Below are positions 6,356 to 14,265 of a stretch of 46,179 nt of DNA, piece after piece (position 1 is the first letter of the stretch; each line of letters begins with the position of its first letter). A program made the position numbers and the translations under genes. The stretch is taken from assembly GCA_945874695.1 (NCBI GenBank), contig CAMCHP010000016.1, positions 1 to 46,179 of the forward strand, in the 5' to 3' direction. This DNA comes from Chryseobacterium gleum (GTDB lineage: Bacteria; Bacteroidota; Bacteroidia; Flavobacteriales_D; Sanyastnellaceae). The notes below the pieces were generated by a model, which had not been told where the DNA came from, did no database searches, and saw only the letters and a program-made list of their open reading frames with translations.

Positions 6356-7606
6356 ATGAGAATTTCTTTACTGACTCTTTGCGCTTGCGCGCTCCTCTCG
6401 ACTGCGGCAATTGCCCAATGCGATGGCAACCGTTACTTCAATCAGGTGTTCAACGACTACACCGTAACCTCAGATATACAATACGGTGCAAACCTTGATT
6501 TGAATGGTGGCAACGTCAACCTGCTCCTCGATGTGTATCGCCCGTTCGGCGACACTGAAGTGGCACGACCGCTCGTGATTTTAGTACATGGCGGCTCGTT
6601 CGTGGGCGGCAGCAAAATTGGAGCAGATGTGGTGCCGTTGGCTGCCGACCTCAGCAAAATGGGGTACGTAGTTGCATCAATCAATTACCGCTTGGGCTTG
6701 CCCTTTGCACTCGAACTTGAGCAAGCGGCTTTTCAAGCTGTGATTCGCGGTTACCACGATGCCAAAGCTGCTGTGCGTTTCTTTAGAAAAGATGTGGCCG
6801 AAAACGGCAATTCATACCTCATTGATCCCGACCACATTTACATGGCCGGCGTTTCAGCAGGCGGATTCGTGGCCTTGCACTGCGGATACCTCGATCAAGA
6901 ATCTGAAATCCCAGCTGTGGTTGACCAGTCGCTGCCCGGTTTAGGCGGGGGCTTAGAGGGCACCAGCGGCAACGAAGGCTATTCATCAGCCATTGCGGGC
7001 GTGGTCAACATCGCTGGTGCACTCGGTGATGCCGATTGGATGCAAGCCGGTGACGTGCCCGTTTTGAGCTTCCACGGCGATGAAGACGGCACCGTGCCTT
7101 ACGGTACAGCCATGTTGCAATTGTTCGGCCTCGTTGATATTACGGTGGTTGATGGCAGCGCTAGCATACATGAACGAGCAGATGAAATAGGTGTTACAAA
7201 CTGCTTCGTTCCCCACTATGGAGCCGACCACGTACCCCACGTTGGCAATGCCATGTACTACGATACCACACGAGCCATCACGGCCAATTTCCTCGGCCAT
7301 TTGGTTTGTCCGCAAGAACCGCTCAGCTGCGAATACCGCGAGGTTACGCTCAATACTCCAGAGCAAATTGCACTCGACTTCGAGGTGTACCCAAATCCCG
7401 CGCGTGAAAGCATCACGTTGGCCAATTTGCCCCTCGGCGTAAAGCGCGTGCAGTTGTTCGATTTGCGCGGTCAACGCGTCATCGATCGGCAAACAACCGC
7501 GGTCACTGAAATCTTACAGCTGAGCGACTTTGCGAAAGGTGCATACATGCTGCGCATCATTTCAGGTGCGGTAACTGAAACCCGCCGAATCGTCATCGCA
7601 GACTAA
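6356..7606 (+). CDS. Secreted alpha/beta-hydrolase (carboxylesterase-like) with type IX sorting domain
   Basis: A 416-aa exported esterase. The start at 6356 gives a clean signal peptide (MRISLLTLCACALLSTAAIAQ); an ORF start further upstream would lie inside a repeat. The hydrolase core shows the oxyanion-hole motif LVILVHGGSFVGG and the nucleophile elbow GVSAGG. A probable acid is in FHGDEDGTVPYG and the histidine in HYGADHVPH. The last ~75 residues (FEVYPNPARESITL ... GAYMLRIISG) are a type A sorting domain, so the enzyme is expected to cross the outer membrane through the type IX system. The substrate is unknown; acyl esters of carbohydrates or lipids are typical. It stands alone on the plus strand. 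Confidence 0.9.
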   Translation: MRISLLTLCACALLSTAAIAQCDGNRYFNQVFNDYTVTSDIQYGANLDLNGGNVNLLLDVYRPFGDTEVARPLVILVHGGSFVGGSKIGADVVPLAADLSKMGYVVASINYRLGLPFALELEQAAFQAVIRGYHDAKAAVRFFRKDVAENGNSYLIDPDHIYMAGVSAGGFVALHCGYLDQESEIPAVVDQSLPGLGGGLEGTSGNEGYSSAIAGVVNIAGALGDADWMQAGDVPVLSFHGDEDGTVPYGTAMLQLFGLVDITVVDGSASIHERADEIGVTNCFVPHYGADHVPHVGNAMYYDTTRAITANFLGHLVCPQEPLSCEYREVTLNTPEQIALDFEVYPNPARESITLANLPLGVKRVQLFDLRGQRVIDRQTTAVTEILQLSDFAKGAYMLRIISGAVTETRRIVIAD

Positions 7607-7625
7607 GTTTTAAGTATTTTTTTCT

Positions 7626-7645
7626 CGGCCTAAACGGCCGGATGG
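7626..7645. repeat. Short GC palindrome CGGCCTAAACGGCCGGATGG, copy 1
   Basis: A 20-bp element preceded by a T-run. An identical copy lies at 19017-19036, and relatives of the form GCGCC...GGCGGATGG occur at 43832-43850 and 45268-45285. It lies in the 3' region of the esterase gene and could form a small hairpin. Confidence 0.75.
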
Positions 7646-7708
7646 GAACATTGAACCCCGCTCATGTGTTCCTCTGACGCAAGTCATAGTTGACTCGTGC
7701 GAATTGAG

Positions 7709-7716
7709 TACTTTTG
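7709..7716 (+). promoter_or_regulatory. -7 promoter box TACTTTTG upstream of the ferredoxin reductase gene
   Basis: TACTTTTG matches TAnnTTTG. A TTGAC is present at 7690-7694 (spacer 16, slightly short). The ATG at 7733 lies 16 nt after the box, giving a short leader. Confidence 0.5.
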
Positions 7717-7732
7717 CCCCAAATTTTCAGAC

Positions 7733-8737
7733 ATGATTGAAACAGATATCCTCATCATCGGTGCCGGTCCGGTAGGATTGTTTACGGTATTCGAAGCAGG
7801 ATTGCTGAAGTTGCGTTGCCACCTCATTGATGCGTTGCCACAAGCAGGCGGACAGTGCAGTGAAATTTACCCGAAGAAACCCATCTACGATATTCCGGCT
7901 TTTCCGGAAATCTTAGCAGGCGATTTGATCGACAACCTACTCAAACAGGCCGAGCCGTTTAAACCCGGTTTTACCCTCGGTGAACGCGCTGAATCGATTG
8001 AGAAAACAGCCGATGACAAGTTCATTGTAACCACCAACAAGGGCACAAAACACCTTGCACCGGTGGTTGCCATCGCAGGCGGTCTCGGTTCATTCGAGCC
8101 GCGTAAACCTCCTGTTGAAAACCTTGATCTGTACGAAGACAAAGGGGTGGAGTACTTCATCAAAGACCCCAACTTCTACAAAGGCAAGCGCGTGGTAATT
8201 TCAGGAGGCGGTGATTCAGCCCTCGACTGGACCATCTTCTTGGCTGAAGGTGTTGCCGCCGAAGTTGCCATGGTGCATCGTCGTTCGTCGTTCCGCGGGC
8301 ACCTCGACAGTGTGCAAAAGGTGATGGATATGGCCGCTGCCGGAAAAATCAAACTCTACACCGACGCTGAAATCATGAGCCTTGAGGGCGATGGTAAACT
8401 CGAAGCGGTAAACATCGAAACCCCGCAAGGCATGGTGCGCCATGAGGTCGATCATTGGATGCCGTTGTTTGGCTTGTCGCCAAAACTGGGGCCAATTGCC
8501 GATTGGGGTTTGAATATTTCGAAGAACTCAATCGAGGTTGATACCTTCGATTACAGCACAAACATCCCCGGTATTTACGCGATCGGCGATGTGAATACTT
8601 ACCCGGGAAAACTGAAGCTGATCTTATGCGGTTTCCATGAAGGAACGCTTATGGTGCAGAGTGCTTTCAAACGCATCTATCCCGATAAAAACTACGTATT
8701 GAAGTACACCACGGTCAACGGGGTTAACGGATTCTGA
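7733..8737 (+). CDS. Thioredoxin-reductase-like ferredoxin--NADP+ reductase
   Basis: A 334-aa FAD/NAD(P)-binding flavoprotein of the YumC type. The FAD-binding motif is DILIIGAGPVGLFTVFEAG near residue 4. The flavin contact region is PQAGGQCSEIYPKKPIYDIPAFP, the NADP-binding motif is RVVISGGGDSALDW near residue 160, and the C-terminal FAD motif is GIYAIGDVNTYPGK. The redox CxxC of thioredoxin reductase is absent, as expected for the ferredoxin-reducing branch. The 2Fe-2S ferredoxin gene starts 2 nt after its stop, which strongly supports ferredoxin as the partner. ATG 7733 is used because it places the Rossmann motif at the N-terminus. Confidence 0.92.
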   Translation: MIETDILIIGAGPVGLFTVFEAGLLKLRCHLIDALPQAGGQCSEIYPKKPIYDIPAFPEILAGDLIDNLLKQAEPFKPGFTLGERAESIEKTADDKFIVTTNKGTKHLAPVVAIAGGLGSFEPRKPPVENLDLYEDKGVEYFIKDPNFYKGKRVVISGGGDSALDWTIFLAEGVAAEVAMVHRRSSFRGHLDSVQKVMDMAAAGKIKLYTDAEIMSLEGDGKLEAVNIETPQGMVRHEVDHWMPLFGLSPKLGPIADWGLNISKNSIEVDTFDYSTNIPGIYAIGDVNTYPGKLKLILCGFHEGTLMVQSAFKRIYPDKNYVLKYTTVNGVNGF

Positions 8738-8739
8738 TT

Positions 8740-9063
8740 ATGGGCATTATCAAAGTAACGGTCATTGACCGAGCAGGGGCTGCGCACGAACTCGATGCGC
8801 CAACCGATATGAACATGAACATGATGGAGCTCTGCAAAAGCTATGAGCTACCGGTTGAAGGTACCTGCGGCGGCATGGCCATGTGCGCATCGTGCCACAT
8901 GTACATTGAGAGTGACCATGCCTTGCATGAAATGGGAGAAGACGAGGAGAATATGCTCGATCAAGCCTTCTTCGTTGAGCGAAACAGTCGTTTAGGTTGC
9001 CAGTTGCACCTCACCGATGACATGGACGGCTTAGTGGTGCGATTGGCTGAAGTTGGTGGCTGA
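8740..9063 (+). CDS. 2Fe-2S ferredoxin (adrenodoxin type)
   Basis: A 107-aa cytoplasmic electron carrier. The cluster ligands are visible as CGGMAMCASC (C..5..C..2..C) with the fourth cysteine in RLGCQLHL. The acidic helix HALHEMGEDEENMLDQA is the usual docking surface of adrenodoxin-like ferredoxins. It is co-transcribed with the reductase upstream (2-nt gap), so the two form an NADPH-to-acceptor electron relay. The final acceptor is not encoded nearby. Confidence 0.95.
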   Translation: MGIIKVTVIDRAGAAHELDAPTDMNMNMMELCKSYELPVEGTCGGMAMCASCHMYIESDHALHEMGEDEENMLDQAFFVERNSRLGCQLHLTDDMDGLVVRLAEVGG

Positions 9064-9071
9064 GTAGGCGC

Positions 9072-9818
9072 CTAGAGGGTGCTGTTCAATAATTTTCCTG
9101 AATCAACCAAGCGATGCAAGTGCGGCGAGGTGCGCACTTCATGAAGTAAATTGAGGTGCCCCGGATGGTGGCAGTCGCTCGCGACATAGCTGATCAATCC
9201 TTGCTCGATGAGCCATTCACCACACTTTTGCACGCCAGGGCCGTAAAAGCCACTCAATGAACCCGTGTTGAGTTGTAAGGTGACGTCACGGTCAACCAAA
9301 TCTTTGAATTTTTGAGGCTCGCGGTGCCAGTAAGCATAGCGCTCAGGGTGGGCTAAAATGGGCTTGTACCCGGCCATTTGCAACTGAAACAAGACGCTTT
9401 TGAGCATGTCAGGCTCGCCCATAAACGGCAATTCAAAAAGTACAGCACGGTTTCCCATGGTGAGGATGTCGCCATCCTCAATGAGTTTCACGAAGTGTTC
9501 ATCGAGGTAGTACTCGGCGGCAACGTCAAATGCGATATCGAGCCCATCCTGCCGGCAGGCAGAAATCACCGCATCACGCCCAGCTAATAAACCCGCTGAG
9601 GTGTTGCGGTAGTAGTCGCTCATGATATGCGGCGTAGTGATGACCTTGCGGTAGCCCAAATCAATGAATCCGCGCAACAAATGCAAGGTAGCCTCCATGT
9701 CAGGCGAGCCATCGTCGACCCCGGGTATGAGGTGCGAGTGCATGTCAATACCCACCACCGATAAATCAAGGGGGCTTAAGGCCTTCGATCGACTAAAAAA
9801 ACGGTTGAGCAGTCCCAT
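9072..9818 (-). CDS. PHP-domain tyrosine-protein phosphatase of the CpsB/YwqE family
   Basis: A 248-aa metal-dependent phosphatase related to the CpsB/CapC enzymes that dephosphorylate BY-kinases of capsule or exopolysaccharide synthesis. The metal ligands are in place: DMHSHLIPGVDDG at the start, ITTPHIMSDYY, the glutamate in AAEYYLDEHF, ILAHPERY, and SDCHH near the end. Length is typical. No kinase or polysaccharide genes are next to it in this window. It ends 8 nt from the convergent ferredoxin gene. A TATCTTTG box lies 7 nt before the ATG. A perfect CTGCCGGCAG palindrome inside the gene (about 9549-9558) resembles an intergenic repeat. Confidence 0.9.
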   Translation of the reverse strand: MGLLNRFFSRSKALSPLDLSVVGIDMHSHLIPGVDDGSPDMEATLHLLRGFIDLGYRKVITTPHIMSDYYRNTSAGLLAGRDAVISACRQDGLDIAFDVAAEYYLDEHFVKLIEDGDILTMGNRAVLFELPFMGEPDMLKSVLFQLQMAGYKPILAHPERYAYWHREPQKFKDLVDRDVTLQLNTGSLSGFYGPGVQKCGEWLIEQGLISYVASDCHHPGHLNLLHEVRTSPHLHRLVDSGKLLNSTL

Positions 9819-9825
9819 GCAGCCT

Positions 9826-9833
9826 CAAAGATA
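9826..9833 (-). promoter_or_regulatory. -7 promoter box TATCTTTG for the PHP phosphatase
   Basis: An exact TAnnTTTG match on the minus strand, ending 7 nt before the ATG at 9818. A clear -33 element was not identified. Confidence 0.5.
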
Positions 9834-9840
9834 CGACGAT

Positions 9841-11082
9841 TCAACTTTCACTCTTCAGCAAGCCCGCTGATTCGGTTAAGCGGTAGGCCAAGACCAGAGC
9901 CAGCAAGGTGCTGCCGGCTGCAATGTAACCAACGGTAGAGAAGTGCTCAAGCGGGGCGCCCTCACCGGCTTGGGTGATGATGCTCCCCGAAAGTAAGGCG
10001 GCCAAACCGCTCGAGAGCGACATGACGCTGGCGTTTAAACTCATAAAGCCGCCGCGGTTCTCGGGACGAACTACCGTGGTGAGCATGGTATTGGCGGGGA
10101 TCATGCGCCCAGAGATAAAGATGAAGAACAGGCCTGAAATCGAGAGCACCAAAGCCAAGGGGGCAGGCCACATGTGTGTGGTTAACAGCAGCGGAATCAC
10201 TGAACCGGTGGCCATGGTATAGAATACTTTTTTTCGTCCGTACCGATCAACCAAGCGGCCAACAATGGGCGAGCTGATCACCGTGCACGCGCCTCCAACC
10301 AAATAGATGAGCGGAATTTGTGCTTGGGTGAGTCCGACGTTATTGATCATGTACGGCGTAATGAATGGAATCACCGTGAACTGCCCCAAAACCAGCAGCA
10401 CCATAAAGAGCAAGGCCATTTGCTGATTGGGCAACTGCCGTGCCTTGCGCAGCACTTCAAAAGGATGCGGCCGTGTGATTTGGGCCTCTAAATGCGTGCG
10501 AATGGGCGGGATGAAAAGCAGAATCATGGCCACAACGAAAGCACCCATGCCACCCACCATATAGAACGGAAGGTGCCAATTGTTGTCGAAGCGATTCACC
10601 AGCTCAAGCGCCATTGGCACGCCCAAAACGGCAGCCAACGAAAAGGCCATGGTGATGTAGCCCATCGCTTTACCGCGACGTGCCAAGGGTATTACATCGC
10701 CCACAATCGACAAAACCAATGCACTCAATATACCCCCCGCCAAACCAGTGATTAAGCGGGTTGCAATGAATAAAATGTAGTTCAATTCTTGGTCGGCCGT
10801 GGTGGGAATGATGGCACTCGAAAGCGTGCCCAAAACGAAGCCTGTGTACGCCACCGCCAACGCTTTTTTGCGGTCGAATTTATCGAGAAAGAACACCCCA
10901 AAGAGGCTGCTCAAAAAAGCTGCCATGGGGTAGGCTGAAACCAATGCTGAAAATTGAAAAGGGGTGATGCTCAGTTCGCGTTGCAAAATGTCGCCCAAGG
11001 GCATCATGATCATGAAATCAACGATGTGCGTGAATTGCGCAGCGGCCAAAATGAATATGAGCAAAGGTTCACGAAGCTTCAT
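9841..11082 (-). CDS. Major facilitator superfamily transporter
   Basis: A 413-aa inner-membrane protein with about twelve hydrophobic segments. The MFS motif A between TM2 and TM3 appears as GVFFLDKFDRKKAL and is repeated between TM8 and TM9 as GRLVDRYGRKKVF. The overall look is that of a drug:H+ antiporter or sugar-efflux type (DHA1), but the substrate cannot be assigned. The gene is not obviously in an operon: the PHP phosphatase starts 22 nt downstream on the same strand and has its own box. A variant -7 box (AACTTTTG) ends exactly 4 nt before the ATG. Confidence 0.9.
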   Translation of the reverse strand: MKLREPLLIFILAAAQFTHIVDFMIMMPLGDILQRELSITPFQFSALVSAYPMAAFLSSLFGVFFLDKFDRKKALAVAYTGFVLGTLSSAIIPTTADQELNYILFIATRLITGLAGGILSALVLSIVGDVIPLARRGKAMGYITMAFSLAAVLGVPMALELVNRFDNNWHLPFYMVGGMGAFVVAMILLFIPPIRTHLEAQITRPHPFEVLRKARQLPNQQMALLFMVLLVLGQFTVIPFITPYMINNVGLTQAQIPLIYLVGGACTVISSPIVGRLVDRYGRKKVFYTMATGSVIPLLLTTHMWPAPLALVLSISGLFFIFISGRMIPANTMLTTVVRPENRGGFMSLNASVMSLSSGLAALLSGSIITQAGEGAPLEHFSTVGYIAAGSTLLALVLAYRLTESAGLLKSES

Positions 11083-11086
11083 TGAT

Positions 11087-11094
11087 CAAAAGTT
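11087..11094 (-). promoter_or_regulatory. Variant -7 box AACTTTTG, 4 nt before the MFS ATG
   Basis: One mismatch from TAnnTTTG on the minus strand. It ends 4 nt before ATG 11082, the same spacing as in mrp, cysQ, gldA and others. Confidence 0.4.
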
Positions 11095-11115
11095 GGAGGT
11101 CAGCACGACCCCGAT

Positions 11116-12375
11116 TTATAACGCGGATGCCACAAAGCTGTAACGCTCTGATTGCACCATTTTTTTGATTTCGGTGACCTTGAATGCCGCATGTGCAGGC
11201 TCAACTTCAGGGCTCAATACCGACGAAAACCAGCGCAACAAGGTGTTTGATGTAGAACTGCTGTGCCGCAAGTAGCTGTACATCTGCACAGGGAAAGCCC
11301 CAACAGTGCTCTTGATCTCCGTGGCGGTTCGTCCGAAATTGATGCGGTCAAAGTCGCCCGCGATGGCCAATTCAATGAAGTGGTACAACATGCGCGGGTA
11401 AATGCCCAAGCTTGCATTGAGGTCGTAGTTGATGCCTACGAAGTGTGCATCGAGGCACTTGCCATTGCGAAAAGTGGTTTGAAATCCGACGAGTTGGCCT
11501 TTAAAAAAATAGCCATACAACGCGAAGTCGTTGGGCATGTATTCGGCAAACAAAGGCAAGGCGTTTGTTCCCAATTCGCCCAGCTTGAAATCGGCTCGAG
11601 CGCGCACATTCAAATACAATTGGTGCAATTGCGCCGCATGCGCCGTGATTTCGGTGCGATTCAAGGCTCTGATTTCAAGGTCTTCAGCGCGCCTCAACGC
11701 GGCTTTGGCCTTGGTGCGGTATTTGGAGATCAGCGCGTGGAGGTAATCGTCGAAGTTGCGCCATTCGGCCAGCACAGGCATGAGGTTATTGGGTGACGAA
11801 GCGACCGATGCATAGCGGGCCGTTTTGAACGGTTTTTCACTGCTGAACGGACCCTCGAAAAAGTCTTTAATCAACGTGCCCTGAATTTTCTCGCCGGTTT
11901 CTTCGGCGATTTTGCGAATCGATGCAGCGGCTTCGGTTACCAGTTTAATTTGGTCAGCTGTGGCTACGCGTTGATCAAAAGCGAAGGCATGTTCACCTGT
12001 GGCGAAGCTGTTGCCGAGAACGAGCACCTGCACGCGCTCATGGCCATGCGTCATGATTTTACGGGCCACTTGGCGAATCACCGATTGCCCCTGCTCTGCA
12101 GGTTCGCCGGAGCCTTGCTCGACCGTTACGCGCTGAAATGCCGCAATGCCCACCACGGTTTTTTGCTGGGTGAATACCACGTGATAACAGGCAATGGCCT
12201 CACTGCCCTCGTCGAGCGCGCGCAAATAGGCTGAGTTCAAAAACACCGAGGCGGGGTGTGCCAAAGCATCCCATGGGGTGACCCAACGACGCGGCAAAAC
12301 ACGATGAATTTCGGTTTGCAGAGATTCTGCGCTCATGTCAGCAGCGATGCGCGGTAATTTCGGTTTACAAATCAT
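11116..12375 (-). CDS. GNAT/FemAB-like acyltransferase family protein
   Basis: A 419-aa cytoplasmic protein whose C-terminal half looks like the BioF2/FemAB-type GNAT fold. It has YRTKAKAALRRAEDLEIRAL, then FALYGYFFKGQLVGFQTTFRNG and LDAHFVGINYDLNASLGIYPRMLYHFIELAI, and ends with DRINFGRTATEIKSTVGA. This pattern is typical of enzymes that move an acyl or aminoacyl group to an amine. The N-terminal half (about residues 20-190) is a degenerate partner domain. Substrate unknown. No signal peptide or TM is seen. The MFS gene follows 33 nt downstream on the same strand, so they may be co-transcribed. Confidence 0.7.
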   Translation of the reverse strand: MICKPKLPRIAADMSAESLQTEIHRVLPRRWVTPWDALAHPASVFLNSAYLRALDEGSEAIACYHVVFTQQKTVVGIAAFQRVTVEQGSGEPAEQGQSVIRQVARKIMTHGHERVQVLVLGNSFATGEHAFAFDQRVATADQIKLVTEAAASIRKIAEETGEKIQGTLIKDFFEGPFSSEKPFKTARYASVASSPNNLMPVLAEWRNFDDYLHALISKYRTKAKAALRRAEDLEIRALNRTEITAHAAQLHQLYLNVRARADFKLGELGTNALPLFAEYMPNDFALYGYFFKGQLVGFQTTFRNGKCLDAHFVGINYDLNASLGIYPRMLYHFIELAIAGDFDRINFGRTATEIKSTVGAFPVQMYSYLRHSSSTSNTLLRWFSSVLSPEVEPAHAAFKVTEIKKMVQSERYSFVASAL

Positions 12376-12407
12376 GCAATGGTCAAGGCTCCAGAAAGAG
12401 TTGGTGC

Positions 12408-12415
12408 CAAAGGTA
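12408..12415 (-). promoter_or_regulatory. -7 promoter box TACCTTTG for the acyltransferase
   Basis: An exact TAnnTTTG match on the minus strand, about 32 nt before the ATG at 12375, which would give a leader of roughly 25 nt. Confidence 0.45.
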
Positions 12416-12487
12416 ACATTTGCCTTTGGCTTAAGTTTTCACGAAAAGTTAAAAATAGATGAATGGTTTTCGCGCCCGTGAACATCG

Positions 12488-12495
12488 TATTTTTG
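12488..12495 (+). promoter_or_regulatory. -7 promoter box TATTTTTG, 4 nt before the DCC-family gene
   Basis: An exact TAnnTTTG match ending 4 nt before ATG 12500, identical in sequence and spacing to the mrp box. The upstream TTTT at 12467-12470 is a weak -33 candidate. Confidence 0.5.
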
Positions 12496-12499
12496 GTTC

Positions 12500-12889
12500 A
12501 TGCAGCGCATCCTCTTCTTCGACGGGTATTGCAATTTGTGCAACCGCTCAGTTGATTTCTTGATTCGTCACGATCATCAAAAACACTTGCTTTTTGCCCC
12601 TCTGCAAGGTAAAACCGCGGCTGAACTGCTGCCTGAAGCCTTGCGTGCACAGGTTGATACGGTGGTTTTTTATGACGCCGGTGCCGTGTACACGCAATCA
12701 ACAGCTGCTTTGAAAGTTGCTAAATTGCTGGGTTTCCCATGGTCATTGGCGCGGGTGTTTTTTTTATTTCCGCCGAAATGGCGGGATGCGTGCTACCGTT
12801 ACATCGCGAACCGGCGTCTGAAGTGGTTCGGGCAACGGAGCACTTGCCGCATGCCTTCGCCCGAGGAGCGTGCGCGCTTTTTAGATTAG
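12500..12889 (+). CDS. DCC-family (DUF393) thiol-disulfide oxidoreductase-like protein
   Basis: A 129-aa protein of the DUF393 'DCC' family. The N-terminus RILFFDGYCNLCNRSVDFLIRHD carries the family D-G-x-C-x-x-C motif, a thioredoxin-like redox pair. The hydrophobic stretch FPWSLARVFFLFPPKWRDACYRYIANRR is also conserved in the family. The physiological substrate is unknown; these proteins are widespread in aerobic bacteria. A T9 run (12758-12766) lies inside the coding region. It converges with the polytopic membrane protein gene, overlapping it by 4 nt at the stops. Confidence 0.88.
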   Translation: MQRILFFDGYCNLCNRSVDFLIRHDHQKHLLFAPLQGKTAAELLPEALRAQVDTVVFYDAGAVYTQSTAALKVAKLLGFPWSLARVFFLFPPKWRDACYRYIANRRLKWFGQRSTCRMPSPEERARFLD

Positions 12890-14265
12890 CGGTTTCGTTG
12901 CTGGGCAACCTGTAAAAGGATGCGGTCAAGCACCAAGCCGACCAAAGCACCAAAAAAGAGGAGTACCGGTAACTTGTAACGCACCAGGGCGCCTAACACG
13001 GGCACCGTTGATCCGGCGATGGCGCCAAATGTTAAAGCAAAGGCCACGACAAACCAGAATAGGAGCGACAATTCGCGATGCGGTGCAGCACCGTCGGGGT
13101 CAGACCATCCGCCCGCTAGGGCGCGAGAAAAACGCCCGAAATAGAACACGATACCTAAGAAACAGAACAAAAAAATGAAGTTTTCAGCGGCCGCCAGCGC
13201 TTGCAACGCGTTGCGCACCTCGCTGGGAAAGGGCCGCAGGTAGGTCAGTGTTACGCGCTCGGGCAGGTCGCGAAGAAAGCCTATTGGATGTTGATCAACC
13301 GGCGATATGCTCACCGTGCTGCCCGCATCATTTGCGCGTGCGACGTTGTAAAAATCAGTTTGCTTTTTTTGCAGGATGTAGAGCAGGTCTCCCGGTGGAT
13401 AAACCACCGCAGCGTTCACGGCAAGGGCGTATGCGAGAACGAGCACAGCAGGAAAAACGAGGGCTGGCCGCCAATTTGTGCGCTGTACAATCACCCATGC
13501 GACCAATGCAGGGAGCAAGGTCACCAGTACATAGGGCTTGATGTTGAGCAATAAAAGCAGGGCCAAAAACAAGGTCACCAGGTGCCACCACTGCTTGTGC
13601 AAAACACCGGCCAGCGCCAGAATGAGCATGCCCAAGCCGAAAACCAGGGGGACTTCTTTGAGCACCGAGGAGCTCCAAAACAGCACCGTTGGGAAGAGCG
13701 CCATGCCAGCAAAGGCCAGGTTCACCGCACGCTGGCGGCTGAAGAGGCTCGGGAAAAGTTTGTGCAAACCCCGGTGCAAGGCCAACAGGCCAATCAGCGC
13801 AAGAAAACAATGGAAGACAACATGTGTGCCGTACCCTCCGCCGCTGACCAAGCCCAGGAGCATATTGAGGCGGATGATGGTCGGATTGTCGTTGGCAATG
13901 CCATAGCTGTAGCTCGACTGCCAGCAGCACAAGCCATCATACACCGACTGCAACGTGGCCTGATCGAGTTTGTAGCCAAAGAAAAATTGGAACCAGACCT
14001 GGGGGTGATCTTTTCCCCAGGCATTGATGCGCATGGCGTCGTCGAAGTAGCGAAACGAGTCGCTGGTGCTGCGGTAAGGGAAGTAGGCCGTGTAGATGTA
14101 CCACAAAGCACCTCCAGCCAACAGCTTCAGCGCAAATAGGGTAACGAGCCAACGGCGGTCGGGTGCTGTGCTGCGAAAGGGTGTTTTGAAATAAAGCACA
14201 AGGCCCAACACGAGGGCCCAGCACAGCGGAAGCGCAACATCGGTGCCGATGTTAAGCAACATCAT
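12886..14265 (-). CDS. Polytopic inner-membrane protein of unknown function, partner of YfhO-like protein
   Basis: A 459-aa protein with roughly ten to eleven hydrophobic segments (LPLCWALVLGLVLYF near the start, IGLLALHRGLHKLF, ALAGVLHKQWWHLVTLFLALLLLL, NFIFLFCFLGIVFYF, and VLGALVRYKLPVLLFFGALVGLVL at the end). No catalytic motif is recognised; the organisation is reminiscent of GT-C-type or polysaccharide polymerase-like proteins, but this is only an impression. ATG 14265 (or the adjacent ATG 14262) is preferred to the far upstream start because it overlaps the stop of the YfhO-family gene by 14 nt, typical of translational coupling. The two are therefore likely one functional unit. Confidence 0.7.
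   Translation of the reverse strand: MMLLNIGTDVALPLCWALVLGLVLYFKTPFRSTAPDRRWLVTLFALKLLAGGALWYIYTAYFPYRSTSDSFRYFDDAMRINAWGKDHPQVWFQFFFGYKLDQATLQSVYDGLCCWQSSYSYGIANDNPTIIRLNMLLGLVSGGGYGTHVVFHCFLALIGLLALHRGLHKLFPSLFSRQRAVNLAFAGMALFPTVLFWSSSVLKEVPLVFGLGMLILALAGVLHKQWWHLVTLFLALLLLLNIKPYVLVTLLPALVAWVIVQRTNWRPALVFPAVLVLAYALAVNAAVVYPPGDLLYILQKKQTDFYNVARANDAGSTVSISPVDQHPIGFLRDLPERVTLTYLRPFPSEVRNALQALAAAENFIFLFCFLGIVFYFGRFSRALAGGWSDPDGAAPHRELSLLFWFVVAFALTFGAIAGSTVPVLGALVRYKLPVLLFFGALVGLVLDRILLQVAQQRNR

Noticed and set aside
12758-12766. T9 run in the DCC-family gene as a contingency locus
   Set aside because: The tract encodes conserved phenylalanine/leucine residues and there is no sign of frame change; not distinguished from chance.
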